Origin: Sarocladium kiliense
Lineage: Eukaryota > Ascomycota > Sordariomycetes > Hypocreales > Sarocladiaceae
DNA length: 64,000 nt
NCBI GenBank assembly: GCA_030734395.1
Contig: JAUZTG010000034.1
Coordinates: 1,116,001 to 1,180,000, forward strand
Direction: 5' to 3'
A program made the position numbers and the translations under genes. Each line of letters opens with the position of its first letter. The stretch's first letter is position 1. Below, one piece after another: positions 1 through 11,700 of the stretch. A model generated the notes under the pieces. That model saw only the letters and a program-made list of their open reading frames with translations. It was not told the DNA's origin and did not search any database.

Positions 1-345
1 GCGACCTCACTCCCTCGCCCACCGCATCAGCAGCTTCTGAACTTTTCTTCCCTTCCACCATCTCATCTGACAAAAGATCATCAACGCAGAACGCTTTGCT
101 GTACTCGCGACATCCTTGACACGCTGTGATTCTCGATTCTACGGTAGCTAGGTAAGTCTGCTAACCATGGTCTTGAAGATTAAGCGCTTCCGTCATCTTC
201 CACCGATTGCCTCCATCCATTCCCAGTCGCATACTGTCGCATGCACTCACCTCTCACCTCACCTCTTCCCATGACTCCCTCTACTCTGCAACAAGTAAAG
301 AAGCAACTCTGACAAGTCGAATCAGTCTCCCAAATACAACACACC
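1..345 (+). promoter_or_regulatory. SUMO gene 5' region with likely 5'-UTR intron
   Basis: Upstream flank of the SUMO gene. A strong donor (GGTAAGT, GT at 152) followed by a CTGAC branch-like motif near 308-312 and a CAG at 323-325 suggests a 5'-UTR intron at about 152-325, ending 20 nt before the start codon. This is inferred from splice consensus only. No upstream gene end is visible. Confidence 0.4.
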
Positions 346-706
346 ATGTCCGACAACGGAAGCCCCGCCGCAGACGCCCCGCCTGCCAACAGCGAGCACC
401 TCAACATCAAGGTGACCGACAACAACAACGAAGTCTTTTTCAAGATCAAGCGCAGCACAAAGCTTGAGAAGCTTATGACGGCCTTTTGCGAGCGCCAGGG
501 CAAGAGCCTGAACTCGGTCCGATTCCTCTTCGAGGGGTCGCGTGTTCAGCCCGCCGACACTCCGGATCAGGTACGTTCCCAGTACTTTATTTAGGCATCC
601 ATGGGGCAAATGTCAGATATTAATGACCCTTCCACAGCTCGAGATGGCAGACGGCGATACCCTCGAAGTGCATCAGGAGCAGGTCGGAGGAGCGTCTCTC
701 CAGTAG
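346..706 (+). CDS. SMT3: Small ubiquitin-like modifier SUMO (Smt3)
   Basis: Two exons, 346-570 and 638-706, joined over a 67-nt intron with a TAATGAC branch point; 97 residues. After an 18-residue disordered tail comes the ubiquitin fold, with family hallmarks HLNIKVTDNNNEVFFKIK, KLMTAFCERQGK and VRFLFEG. The precursor ends Gly92-Gly93 followed by the four-residue tail ASLQ, the site where a Ulp-type protease would cut to expose the diglycine for E1 activation and conjugation to lysines. SUMO is conjugated through Aos1/Uba2 and Ubc9 and acts mainly in the nucleus. Length and motifs are typical. The ATG at 346 is the only start giving the conserved N-terminal MSDN. Identification is close to certain; the second exon rests on splice signals and the family C-terminus. 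Confidence 0.96.
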
Positions 707-1403
707 ACAGACCATACCTTCACGATCGGGAAAGATGAGGAAACCATACGCGAAGAACCAGAGACAACTCTTGTGGTAGAAAGAAACGGCGCATAGGGAG
801 AAACAACCGTTGGTTTGACAGGAAAGGGCTACTTTTGATCCTTTTTTCGGACGCCTTGTGATTATCTGGATTCTTAATTGCAAAATCCAAACCTGCGTCG
901 GCGAAAGAAGAGGTTTCATCTCTCAACAAGAGGAATGAATGACCTTTTGCACCGCTTTTAGGTAGCTGGACATGATTTGGGAAGATTTATGCGATGCTTC
1001 TGTGTTTTCAAGCTTATGTGTGTTGATCGTGATACGAAGGGTCAATGAGTCGGCCCCGTTCCAGGCATTGGGAACTTCACTTCTGATACCAAAGTAATAC
1101 GGACGAGATCAAGGCTTCCGTCAAGTCGTGCAGCATATATTCATCGCAATCATCCGAAAGCACATCACCACGCGCCAATCTCCTGTACACAAAGCTCCAA
1201 AACCGAGAAAAATCAACCCTTTTCCAATCCCTCCCAAAAAGCAAAAACAAGCAGCATTCCAAAATTACCTTCGTCGTAGTCTCAAGAACCACCATTTCTG
1301 CTTCTCCCTTCCCGCATCCAAAAAGGAACGTGTCAAGATCATGAGTCAGAACATAAAAGAGAAGGGCACGTCAAGTGCGATTGCTTTCCAGGCCGAAACA
1401 TTT
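707..1403. other. Intergenic, convergent 3' flanks
   Basis: Holds the 3' ends of the SUMO gene (+) and the LIM-protein gene (-). I see no coding signal, RNA gene or repeat. Confidence 0.5.
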
Positions 1404-3945
1404 TCACCCCTTCAGCTCCTTCATCCTGCACCCGGTGCAGACCACCACCAACGATCCGTCCTGTCCCACCTGCGTAGGAAAGATCTGTCCATCGTCGAAT
1501 CCTCCCTTGCACGTCGCGCATCGGAAGCAGCCTTCGTGCCACTCCCCTCCAAGCGCCTGAATGTACTCACCGATGACGGCGATTCTGCACTTCTTGCACT
1601 TTGGGGCGCGACGCTCCGTGCGTTTCGTTTGGCAGTTGATGCACCACGCATACCCATCCTTTTCGATATGTGTCATGCCGTGTTCGAATGGGTCACCGCA
1701 CTCGGCGCAGAAGAAGTGGCCATAGTGCCAGTGCTCGCCTAGGGCGACGATATGTTCGCCTAGGATGGGAGTTCGGCAATGCTTGCACCGAGGGGCGAAG
1801 GATTCGTGCCAGTCCAAGTGGCAGAAGAAACGAAGACGATCGTCGCCGTCTTCATCAGCCGTCTCACCAGGTTCTTCAGGCAGGATTTCGCCACGATCAC
1901 GTCGCCGAATGCGATCAACACGTGCGGCACGGACGGTGTCCGGCTCGGGTCTAATCTCCATCGCTTCGAGACGCGTGCCACAGCAGAAGCAGCTCAAGCA
2001 TTGTGGGTGAAAGCGTTCATTACAACCTGCCAGCGCAACGAAGCGGCCTTCAATGGGAAAGCCGCATTCGTGGCAGAGGGTAGTATGGCGGCGAACCATA
2101 TTCGGATCAGGAGACCAGTGGCCCTTAGGACGCTGGGCGCGTTGAACCCGGCTTCTAGCACCAGGAGCAGGAAGCGGCCGCGCGCTTTGGTTCTTGGAGG
2201 CCGGCTGGTCGTCCGGGGTCACGATCACAGGTACACCAGATGCGGAGCTGGAATCCGGCTCATCGACCGCGATGCTCGGGATGTTGATCGAGGGTATAGA
2301 GGGTCCTCCGCTTGAGACATCGTCATCTGTATCGCCTACACAGATTGTTGGAGCACCCGGTGCTCCTTTCGATGGGCCCCGCGGCGCATCTTCCTCCGCC
2401 ACAACGATAGAAGGGACAGCCACAGGCTGCTGCTGACCCGGCTTGTCGAAACGACGGGCTTGGCTTGTGCGGTGGTTATTGGGGTTGTTGCGGTCTGGCT
2501 CGACATCAGCGCACTCCTCGGGGGCTCGCCAGTTGGCGTCAAAGCTTACAATAGGCCGCCCGGGAGTGTCGCTGACGGCGGTTGGCTCCGGCAGGCGGGG
2601 GCTACGATCTCTCAACTTCATACTCGTGGCCTCGCGAATGTCCTGGCTTCGAATCTCCTTGCCATCTCTCTGCGGCACCTCAACCTCAGGGCTTGCCTTC
2701 ACCGGAGAGGTATTGTTGGTGGTGTACTGAGCGTCGCGGGTCCGTGTTGGAGGATTCCGGTGGATCTCGACACGATTCAGCATTGGCTTGCTCTCATCCA
2801 GCGTGTTGAACCGCACGCGGTTCGCAGGGTTTGCAGTCTGCAGAGCAGCGGGAATGCCTCCTGCAGGGGCTAGGGAAGTGGTAGGCGCAGAGACTGCCTC
2901 GGGCTCTTCCCATATCTGATCACCCGAAAACGGCCTCTCCACCTCACCACTGATGTTCCTCTTCATGCTGCTGCGACGGCGTCCAGTGACAAGCTCGGTG
3001 AAGTGTCCAGTGCGGCTACCGACGCTACCATAGGACTTGGAGTTGCTGCGAGACTGTTGTTGCTGCTCTGAAGAGCGGCGCATCTCCAGTGACGGGCGGC
3101 TTCTCCGTGACATGCCGTCACTGTCCGTGGAGCTACCAGAAACGGAGCGAGAGCCAGCATTGCGTGCCAATCCGCTCGGGGTGATATCATCGCCGTACTG
3201 TCCAACGCTGGCCGTACGCGCGTGCGCATAGCTGTTCTTTCTAAGATGTGGCCTGTAGCGGTATGGACCTTCGGGACGCTGGGCAACCCCCCCGTTCTGG
3301 TGTTGCCAAACAAGCTCGGCAGCTTCGTCGAGGGCAGCATCGTAGATGCGGCTCTCCTCCTCGTCTGCAGCGTCGGGCGTGGCATCCTTGGGCTTGCTTT
3401 GGATGTCCATCTCCTCCATTGCATCACGCAATGAGTATGCCTCCTCCTTCTCCATCCACCGTTGACCACGCTCCATATAAGTAGCGCTGGGGACGACTTC
3501 TGATGGCTTGAGAGGCTGAGGAGAGGGCTGCGCAGGATAGTAGTCACGACCACGCCCGCTCATGGTTGAGTACCGGGATGAGATGCTAGCAGCGCCAACG
3601 CTGGGGGCTTGTGAGGGTGTGCGCTGGTGCATTGCAGGAGATTCAGGCTGAGAGGATGTGTCGAGACTGTTGCGGCCGGTGCTGAAGCGTGTCGAGGAGG
3701 GACGGCCTCCGGTAGGCTGGGGACGTGCACCGCCGGGGCGGGCGACACGGTTATTGCGAAGCTCGGCGAGATAGTTGGCTGGGAGAAGTGACGGTTAGCT
3801 GTGAAGTTTCTGGCTCGAAGCCAAAGTATGAATGAGTCTAGGTCGCGCATTGCGTACCGAACTGATCATTAGACATGTAAGAAGGCGACGGCGGCGTAAC
3901 CTTGCGGTTGGCCTTGGGCTCGCTCGACCTGCCCATGGCTCTCAT
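1404..3945 (-). CDS. Three-LIM-domain protein (paxillin-like)
   Basis: Two exons, 3945-3858 and 3778-1404 (79-nt intron); 820 residues. The short first exon encodes MRAMGRSSEPKANRK and SYMSNDQF, and splicing joins it to ANYLAELRNNR. Residues about 40-590 are low-complexity, Ser/Pro/Arg-rich and probably disordered. Three LIM zinc-binding domains fill the C-terminus: LIM1 about 598-693 (CHECGFPIEG start), LIM2 about 694-745 (CKHCRTPILGEHI), LIM3 about 757-813 (CKKCRIAVIGEYI). LIM1 carries an insert of about 45 charged residues between its two zinc modules. A disordered N-terminus with tandem C-terminal LIM domains resembles yeast Pxl1 and paxillin-like proteins that link Rho GTPase signalling to actin and polarity sites; that role is inferred from family. 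No catalytic domain is visible. Confidence 0.88.
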
Positions 3946-4414
3946 CGTGTTGGTGTGGTCGGACAAGCTGGCAGTCGATTCAAGAAATGAAGAAAATATC
4001 CTTTAAAGCTGTACTGTGCCAATAGCTATGGTGCGAAGCGAAGAGGGTGAAAAGAGTAATAGTGATTAATATGGAGAGAAGATGCTGAAGCGACGGTCAA
4101 GCCAAGCGTGAACGGGGGACGGTTGGGCAATTTGTGTACCTTATGATGTGTCGCGCCGGTGGTGCTTGGCGGACCAGGGGGTTGCCCAGCAACGCATTGA
4201 CCGGTTTTCGGCGGCCTGGGGTTGGGCCTGGCCTGGGCTGGGGGTCAGTCATGGTGACGATGAACAAATCACATCCCAGAATGGGAAATAGGTTCTATGC
4301 TGTTCCATGCAAGTATCAAAGATGGAGGAGGAAAAGACTTGATTGGTATCATTTGCTCGACTGTCGTTTGATGCTATGTGTTGTACAGTATTTTTACACC
4401 GTCTGCGGCTGCCA
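3946..4414. promoter_or_regulatory. LIM-protein promoter and COX19 3' flank
   Basis: About 470 bp between two minus-strand genes, so it should contain the LIM gene promoter and the COX19 3' end. A GC-rich tract at about 4200-4250 repeats GGCCTGG. No further element is recognised. Confidence 0.35.
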
Positions 4415-4934
4415 TCACCATCGCAGCTCACCCTTGACGCCCTTTTCTGGTTCTGGCTGTGGTTTGCTCTCTTGCTTCTCGGCAAAACCTAGGTTCTTGA
4501 AGTCATCCTTTGCCATCAAGTTGCTGCAATCACATGTCAGTGTGCCAATCTTTGCACGATCCGGTAACTGGATGGGAGCGCATACTTGTCCATGCGGCAA
4601 GCCAGGTAAGATTTGGCAAGCTCACGGCACTCGTCCTGGTTGACGCCACGGACCTTCTTCATGCAGGCAAGGTAGTTTGTCATGACCTCCCTGCACTCGC
4701 CTAGTGATTTGGAAAAGTCAGCTCACCGTGCCCTACTTCACTCGATAGCGTCAGGGCCGGATGTGAATTGCGTACCATCGTGATCTAATGGGAAGCTCCC
4801 TCGCTGAGGTCTGTAAAAGCAGATGTCAGCTGAACCGCCTGAGACAAGGGAGGGCCAGAAGAGTCAGTCAAGGGACACACGCACGGGGTCGGCCTGGTAG
4901 TGGGCAGCTGCCCGGGGCTTCCAAACGTGCTCAT
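4415..4934 (-). CDS. COX19: Cytochrome c oxidase assembly factor COX19
   Basis: Four short exons: 4934-4885, 4810-4776, 4700-4586 and 4523-4415, giving 102 residues; each junction restores the family sequence. The protein starts MSTFGSPGQLPTTRPTPPQR, then GSFPLDHDGEC. A twin CX9C motif (C31/C41 and C53/C63) marks the CHCH fold oxidised by Mia40 in the mitochondrial intermembrane space. The tail NLMAKDDFKNLGF is typical of Cox19, which works with Cox11 and Cox17 in copper delivery and cytochrome oxidase assembly. The last quarter is a charged Lys/Glu/Pro-rich tail. The gene is divergent from DNM1 over a 569-bp shared promoter. The many small exons make it easy for automated predictors to miss. 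Confidence 0.93.
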
Positions 4935-5503
4935 GATAGATGCTGGGGAGGCATGCGGGATACACGACAATGGTTGATGAGAGAATCCGCTGGCATCGAC
5001 CAAGGGCTGGCTCCTAGTCTGGCGTGATGCGATGCTTCTGCTGCATGCAACTTCCAGGCAAGACACCGTTTGAAGGGTAGCCCCGGATAGATGCATTCCG
5101 GCTGTGCTGCATAACTGTTTTGCACCGGCGACCCCTCGGCTCGTGCATGCACAAACCAGTCGTCACTGTGGCGTCGGCCCCGTTGTGCGCGTTGCAGCGG
5201 ACCGAAAACAGGCTTAGCGACCCGGATAGCGTAGTTGCAGCCACAGGCAGCCACAGGAGACACTCCACCTCTGTCTTGTGCTGCTTTGGTTGCTTCGCGG
5301 GCTCCAGGCCAGGCCAAACCAAACCAAACACATGGGCGCATGAACTCTGCCAAATTCATCCACTTCAAGACGCGTACCGACGACCACGCCGAATATCTCC
5401 TGGCCAAAGGCCCTTCCAGGCACCCCTATCCCCCTTTCCAGCACCCGATCACACCCATCTTCCAAAAGGCTTCGCTCTCGCTCAAGCGAGTTGCTCTGTA
5501 GCC
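4935..5503. promoter_or_regulatory. Shared divergent promoter COX19/DNM1
   Basis: 569 bp between two divergent genes whose products both act at mitochondria. It contains an ACGCGT hexamer at 5370-5375 and a short direct repeat of AAACC/AGGCC units at about 5308-5328. Function of either is not shown. Confidence 0.45.
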
Positions 5504-8093
5504 ATGGCTGCGCTCGGCGAGGATCTGCTCACCACTGTCAACAAGCTGCAGGACTTGGTCTTCAACACCATCGGCAGCGACTCCCTCGACCTCCCCCAAA
5601 TTGTGAGCACCCGACATCTCTCTGCTGATAGTGTCGTCTAGTCTTACTGACGCATTTATCAGGTCGTCGTTGGCTCTCAGTCCGCCGGCAAGTCCTCTGT
5701 CCTCGAGAACATCGTTGGCAGGGACTTCCTCCCGCGCGGCAGCGGTATCGTCACTCGTCGCCCCCTCATCCTCCAACTCATCAACGTTCCCGAAGACGAG
5801 AACGCCCCCGATCCTTCCGCCGACCCTTACAAATCGCCGCATGCTGCGCGACGCTCCGAATGGGCTGAGTTTCACCATATCCCGAGCCGGAAGTTCACAG
5901 ACTTCGGTGATGTCAAGCGCGAGATCGAGAACGAGACCTCTCGTGTTGCTGGCACAAACAAGGGTATCAACAGACAAGCCATCAATCTCAAGATCTACTC
6001 GCCTCATGTTCTCAACCTGACTCTCGTTGATTTACCTGGTTTGACCAAGGTGCGCTACTTCCACATGCCAGGTTATACTTTTCGGTTCCACCCACTAACT
6101 CGTCATCCCTCGATGCTAGGTCCCCATCGGCGATCAACCCACCGATATCGAGAAGCAGACTCGCAACCTCATTTCTGAGTATATCGCAAAACCAAACAGT
6201 ATTATCCTTGCTGTTTCTCCTGCCAATGTCGATATTGTCAACTCTGAGGCTCTCAAGCTCGCTCGCCATGTGGACCCCTTGGGCCGTCGCACCATTGGTG
6301 TCCTCACCAAGGTCGACCTCATGGACCACGGCACCAACGCGCTTGATATCCTCTCCGGCCGCGTCTACCCCCTTAAGCTTGGCTTCATCGGTGTCGTCAA
6401 CCGTTCACAGCAAGATATTCAGGGCAACAAGCCCATGGAGGAGGCTCTGCAGGCCGAGCAGGACTTCTTCAAGCACCACCCAGCCTACCGCAACATTGCT
6501 AACCGATGCGGCACACACTTCCTTGCGAAGACCCTCAACACAACCCTGATGGGCCATATTCGGGAACGACTCCCTGACATCAAGGCACGCCTGAACACGC
6601 TTATGGGGCAGACGCAGCAGGAATTGGCCAGTTATGGTGACATGCACTTCAGCGGCAAAGAGCACCGTGGCTCTTTAATCCTGACCCAAATGACTCGCTT
6701 CGCTACCTCCTTCATCTCTTCTATCGACGGTACCTCAACCGATATCTCCACCAAGGAACTGTGCGGTGGTGCTCGGATCTATTACATCTTCAACTCTGTC
6801 TTCGGCAGCTCCCTCGAGTCGATCGACCCTACATCAAATCTCACAGCACTCGATATTAGGACAGCCATCAGAAACTCGACAGGTCCCCGTCCCAGCCTTT
6901 TCGTGCCCGAGATGGCCTTTGACCTCCTCGTCAAGCCGCAAATCAAGCTTCTTGAGATCCCCAGTCAGCGATGCGTCGAGTTGGTATACGAGGAGCTCAT
7001 CAAGATCTGCCATACATGCGGCTCTACAGAACTCTCACGGTACCCGAGGCTGCAAGCAAAGCTGATCGAGACTGTTTCTGACCTGCTGCGTGAACGTCTT
7101 GGCCCAGCCTCATCTTACGTCGAGTCCCTTATCTCTATCCAACGAGCCTATATCAACACAAACCACCCTAACTTCCTTGGCGCGGCTGCAGCCATGAGTA
7201 ATGTTGTCACCGCGAAACAGGAGCGAGAGCGCAAGCGTCTTATTCAGGAGGAGCGCGAGAGGAGAGAACGCCGACGTCTCAAGGAGATTGGCGCCAACGG
7301 GGAGGTCGCAGAGGAAGATGAGGACGGTCTCCAATCAGAGAAGCACGAAGGTCACGGCAGGAAGGCTTCCTCAAAGGCTCCTCGCAGTCTGTCACCGCCA
7401 GTTCGCGAGAATGGTACATCGAGCCTGAACGCTGCTGTCAATGGCATTCGCTCGCAGTCGCCATCAAGATTTGGCCAACAGCAGCAGGGCCTTGGTGGCG
7501 CCAAGGACAGCTTCCTGAACTACTTCTTCGGCAAGGATGGAGTCTCCCCAATGAACCCTCCACCAGGGAGCACTGGCCGAGGCATGGGACACCACACAGA
7601 TCCTAGTATCTCGCGCAGTGTCAGGCGCGATGAACAGGTGGTTATGCGTGGTGCGCCACCGTCGAGAGGAGGCGAGGATGAGTACGAGCGATCCCAGAAG
7701 AGCTACGGCCTTGCATCACACTTCGTAAGTCCAAATCGAACCAAGTGTTCGCGTGGACATCATGCTAACTCTTCTTCTCAGGGCGAGTCTAACGAGCCTG
7801 CTCTCACCGACCGTGAAGCGATGGAGACGGAACTCATCCGCGCTCTCATCTCTTCCTACTTCGGCATCGTGCGTGAGTCGATCGCCGATCAGGTCCCTAA
7901 GGCAGTCATGCATCTTCTCGTCAACCACTGCAAGGACGTGGTCCAGAACCGTCTCGTCAGCGAACTGTACAAGGAGAGTCTCTTCGAGGAGCTGTTGTAC
8001 GAGGACGATGGTGTTAAGAAGGAGCGCGAGAAGTGCGAGAGGCTGCTTCAGACATACCGTGAGGCAGCGAAGATCATTGGAGAGGTCTTATAA
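5504..8093 (+). CDS. DNM1: Dynamin-related GTPase Dnm1 (mitochondrial/peroxisomal fission)
   Basis: Four exons, 5504-5602, 5663-6049, 6120-7724 and 7782-8093; 800 residues. The N-terminal dynamin GTPase shows G1 GSQSAGKSS (37-45), G3 DLPG (156-159) and G4 TKVD (225-228), followed by the middle/stalk region. A charged, disordered insert (about 550-690) contains [12 protein letters not shown], a hallmark of Dnm1 rather than Vps1. The GTPase effector domain (about 700-795, [17 protein letters not shown] and [11 protein letters not shown]) is at the C-terminus. Length about 800 fits Dnm1/Drp1; Vps1 is near 700. Dnm1 assembles on the outer mitochondrial membrane through Fis1 and adaptors and constricts mitochondria and peroxisomes. 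No defect is visible. Confidence 0.95.
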
Positions 8094-8765
8094 GCGATGT
8101 GATTTGAGATACGATGCTCATGGCGTTCCTGGTCGGAAGAAACGACCTGTAGAGGAAATTCAGGGGATGCTAGAAGACGAGAGCTGAGGGTGCTCGGGAG
8201 GAGTGCCTTCTCGTCCCGTTGTAAAGTCTTGTGTGCCTACTCCTCTTGTTTGTTTTCTTATCTTCTTGTGTACACCAGGGAAGGGAATGTGCGGAGTAGC
8301 GATGGGATTTTACAGAGCACTTTCTGCTTGGGGACGCAGTAACAGGCAGATGGGAGTTGTGGCTCTCGGAGGACAGGCAACGTTTACTTATACGCGGCTT
8401 TGGCACGTATGTAAGGATGCGTGCGAAGCGCACATGCACACACCACTTCTGTATCTAACCCTCTCCGCCCATCGAATACATGTACGAGAAAAGAATTTGC
8501 ACTTTTATTTGCTAAAAGAAACGCCATTATGATTGCTCATGTGGATGCCTTTGTCTAAATCTTGAAGACCTGCAAAGAACGAATGACACTTCATATGTCA
8601 TCTCTTTTGAGACGACTTTCCAGAACCAAATCGAGAGTTCAAAAGCAAAGATGCGGTGATAATACATGAACATGCTGTCGAAAGCAAAACTTTTTTCCGA
8701 GTGAAACCTCCCGTCATCCCGTATCGTACGGGTCTCAGGAGCTAGTAGCGACAATCTGGGTACGA
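8094..8765. other. Intergenic, convergent 3' flanks
   Basis: 672 bp between the ends of DNM1 (+) and the F-box gene (-). AT content rises at about 8480-8530. No gene or repeat is supported. Confidence 0.5.
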
Positions 8766-11700
8766 CTAGTACCGAGCCTCGGTTCCGTACCGATGCGGCC
8801 GTGGAGGCGGAAGCCGCGCAGGATCATGAGGGCTATACTCCTCGTACACCACCGGCGGACCATAGCCCTGAGGCGGTGGTGCCATTGACGAAGCCTGCTG
8901 GGCATGATGGACCGGGTATGGCGCAACCGTCGAGGCCCGCTGAGCAGGATAAGAGGCATACGGAAGCTGGCCATATACATCTATATACTGCGGCTGATGG
9001 TATTCCATTGCGGCAGGTGGTGGAGGCGGTGCTCCTCGCGGGTCGTATTTATAGGCCTCGGATCGGATGGGACGTCGGAGGAGGTAGTCACCTGCTGGAT
9101 CTCGAACGCGAACAACTTCGTACTCGACACCTCGGCGGTACTCTGCCGACTCCGCTGGCATGTAGCCTCCTCCTGGTGGTGGTGGGTGATCATAGTAATG
9201 CCGAGGAGGGCTGCGCTCACGATAGTGTGGCATAGCTTGAAGGCCTCTTGAAGCAGGCGAGATTGACCGCCGGCGATGGGTGGCTGTTGGCTGAGTGGGC
9301 TGCCTGCCGCGCCGAGGGCCAGCATCAGCAGTATCAAGGTCTGCGTGGTATTGAGGAGGTGCTGGCTGGTGACTGTTGCGACCATTTTGGGCGTTTGGCG
9401 CCATAGGACCTGATAGCCCTGCTTGTCCCTGCAGTCTGGGTTGAGGGTGGTTGTGCCGGCCATCTCTCTTCGGCTGGGTAGCTGGCTGCCTTTCTACTCG
9501 TGGTCCCATAGGTGCCTTGGCAGGCTCACCATGAGAAGCTCCTGCAGCGTTGCGATTAGGCTGTGGCTTCGTCCTGCTGTAGACTGCACTGGCTGGCCGA
9601 AGTATCGGCTTGTTCTCCTGGTGGTAGTAAGTCGACGGCCTCTTTGGCGCATTGGCAGAAGCACTGCCGTTCTTCTTAGTTTGCTCAGCAGTGCCTGATG
9701 AACCAGAATCCGGTGCGGGCACCTGATTACTCGATACAGTGTCACTGACAGCCTGCACGGGTCCTTGGGTCTGATAAGCCTCAGGAGGCGGTGGACTATA
9801 CGCGTCTTCCATATCCTCATCGACCGATATAGTGGCAGGTTGGACAATGCTCGCGGGATCTTTCTGAGGGGGAACGGGAACAGCCTGTGCCTGTTCTCGG
9901 GGCGCCGCATGTCCTGACTTAGAGGTCATTGCAGCTGGGCCAGTGGGAGCCTGCGGAGGAGCAGTCCCGGCAGAAGCAGGGACGGCCTTGGCTGTCGTGA
10001 TGTGGAAGCCCTGTTGGGGTCCTCGAGGTGCTTCAGGCCGTAGGGGCTGAACTTGGCCCAAGCTCCAGCCTGCAGAAGGGATATCGCTGTAACCTATTCC
10101 AGGCGCAACTGCAGAAGTAGGCCTAGTTGGCAGTCTATATTGCGCTTGTTGCTGCGATGAGGCAGGGCCTTGTGGCGCATCAAATGCCCATGGCATCGCA
10201 TCAACCGCGAGCTGAAAGGCAACAGGGGAGCCCTTCAGCATCTGTGGCAACTTCTTCAGTTCATTGATATGCGGCAGCGAAACCATATCCGTGCGCCAGT
10301 CAGCCTTGTCTTTCTTCTTGTCCAAGTGAGTAGCTTTGAAGTGGTGCAGCAAGTCATCCAGTTTGAAACCCTGCTTTGCTGCACAAAGTTTGCACTGGAT
10401 CTTCTTGAGCATAGCCGCTGGAGATGGCTCTGGACAGCGGCGAACCCACGCTGCGAACATTTCCAGCGGTACCACCTCGCCATACTCCTTCTGGAAGCTC
10501 TTCGCAACGTGGTGAATCAGAATTGCAGCCTTGATCGAAGCTGCGCCCGACGTAGACATGATGGTCTTCCAAGTTTTCTTGGCCATGTTCTCCATGAACT
10601 TCGCCCGAGCAGGTTGAGGGGTGGAGCCAGGTAGTCTGCTCTGGACTGGTGGCTGCAGTGTTGGAGTCGCCACGGTCGGATCAGTGCCATGGAGTACTAC
10701 CCTTTCCAGGCCGATCGCTGGCTCCCGATGAGCAGAGGTCTGATAGGCCATGGAGAATGGATTGCTAGATGTCGGCTCCATCGGTGCTGCGGCGTGAACA
10801 TGCAACGGCTCAGTGACCCGTGGTCGCAATTGATCTGCCTTTGACTGAACTCCCTGCTTTTGCTGGCCTTGGCTCTTGGTCGAGCTCTTCGGTTGTGCAG
10901 CAACTCCCGGGCGTGTCGGATCAGGACTGAAAGGAGCAACAGCGGGCCACTCGGCCCTCCAAAACACCACAATGCTTCCTCGACTCAAAGCGCTGTTGTG
11001 CTTTGCCGCGTAATGCTGTATCACCCCCTCAAGCCCAAACGTCTTTTGTTGGGTGCAGCCGTTGCAAAAGAAAGGTTCCTTCTTGTGTTTCTCAGTAAGA
11101 GGCCTAATCTTGAGATCGAAGATCCACTTCATATTCTCGATAGTCAACTTTTGTGTCCAAGGACCTTGCGGAGGATCGATGATAGGTTCTCTCCCAGCGG
11201 CTCGTGCATCCGCAGCGTCCTTTTCGACGTCCGCATAGAACCTCTTCCGCACGTGGAGCAGCACTTCGACAGCGAAGCGGGCGCTGGTCTTCTTAGAAAC
11301 CTTGTCACCATCATCCCACTGCTTCGCAATGATCTCATCCGCATAGCTTACAAGCCGTGCCCGAAGTGGACCCTGGGCCTCATCCCATAGCTCGTCTGGT
11401 ACCTCCCCAAGAACAGCACTTGCTGGAGGCTGAACAGCGAGGGCAGCCGCGTCATCCTCACGCACCTTCTGCACAGCAGCCTCTCGTTGTGCAAGCAATC
11501 GGGGCTTCAGCACATCCCAGGCCTGTTCATCCAACGGCGAGGGTATCTGAACAGCTGCCTTGAAGGAGAACATGTGGGCAAGTACGTTGGGAGGGATGGG
11601 TGGGGATAGTGCGGCAGCACGACGTTCGATTTCTGCCCGTCTGTGAGCTTTCTGAAAGTCACTCTGAGCCTTGGTATTCGTGACAGTGGACGGAGCAGAC

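Noticed and set aside
1128..1742. 204-residue plus-strand open frame
   Set aside because: Mostly antisense to the LIM domains, with no domain of its own.
5370..5375. ACGCGT upstream of DNM1 as a cell-cycle box
   Set aside because: A 6-mer recurs by chance every few kb, and fission dynamins are not standard MBF targets.
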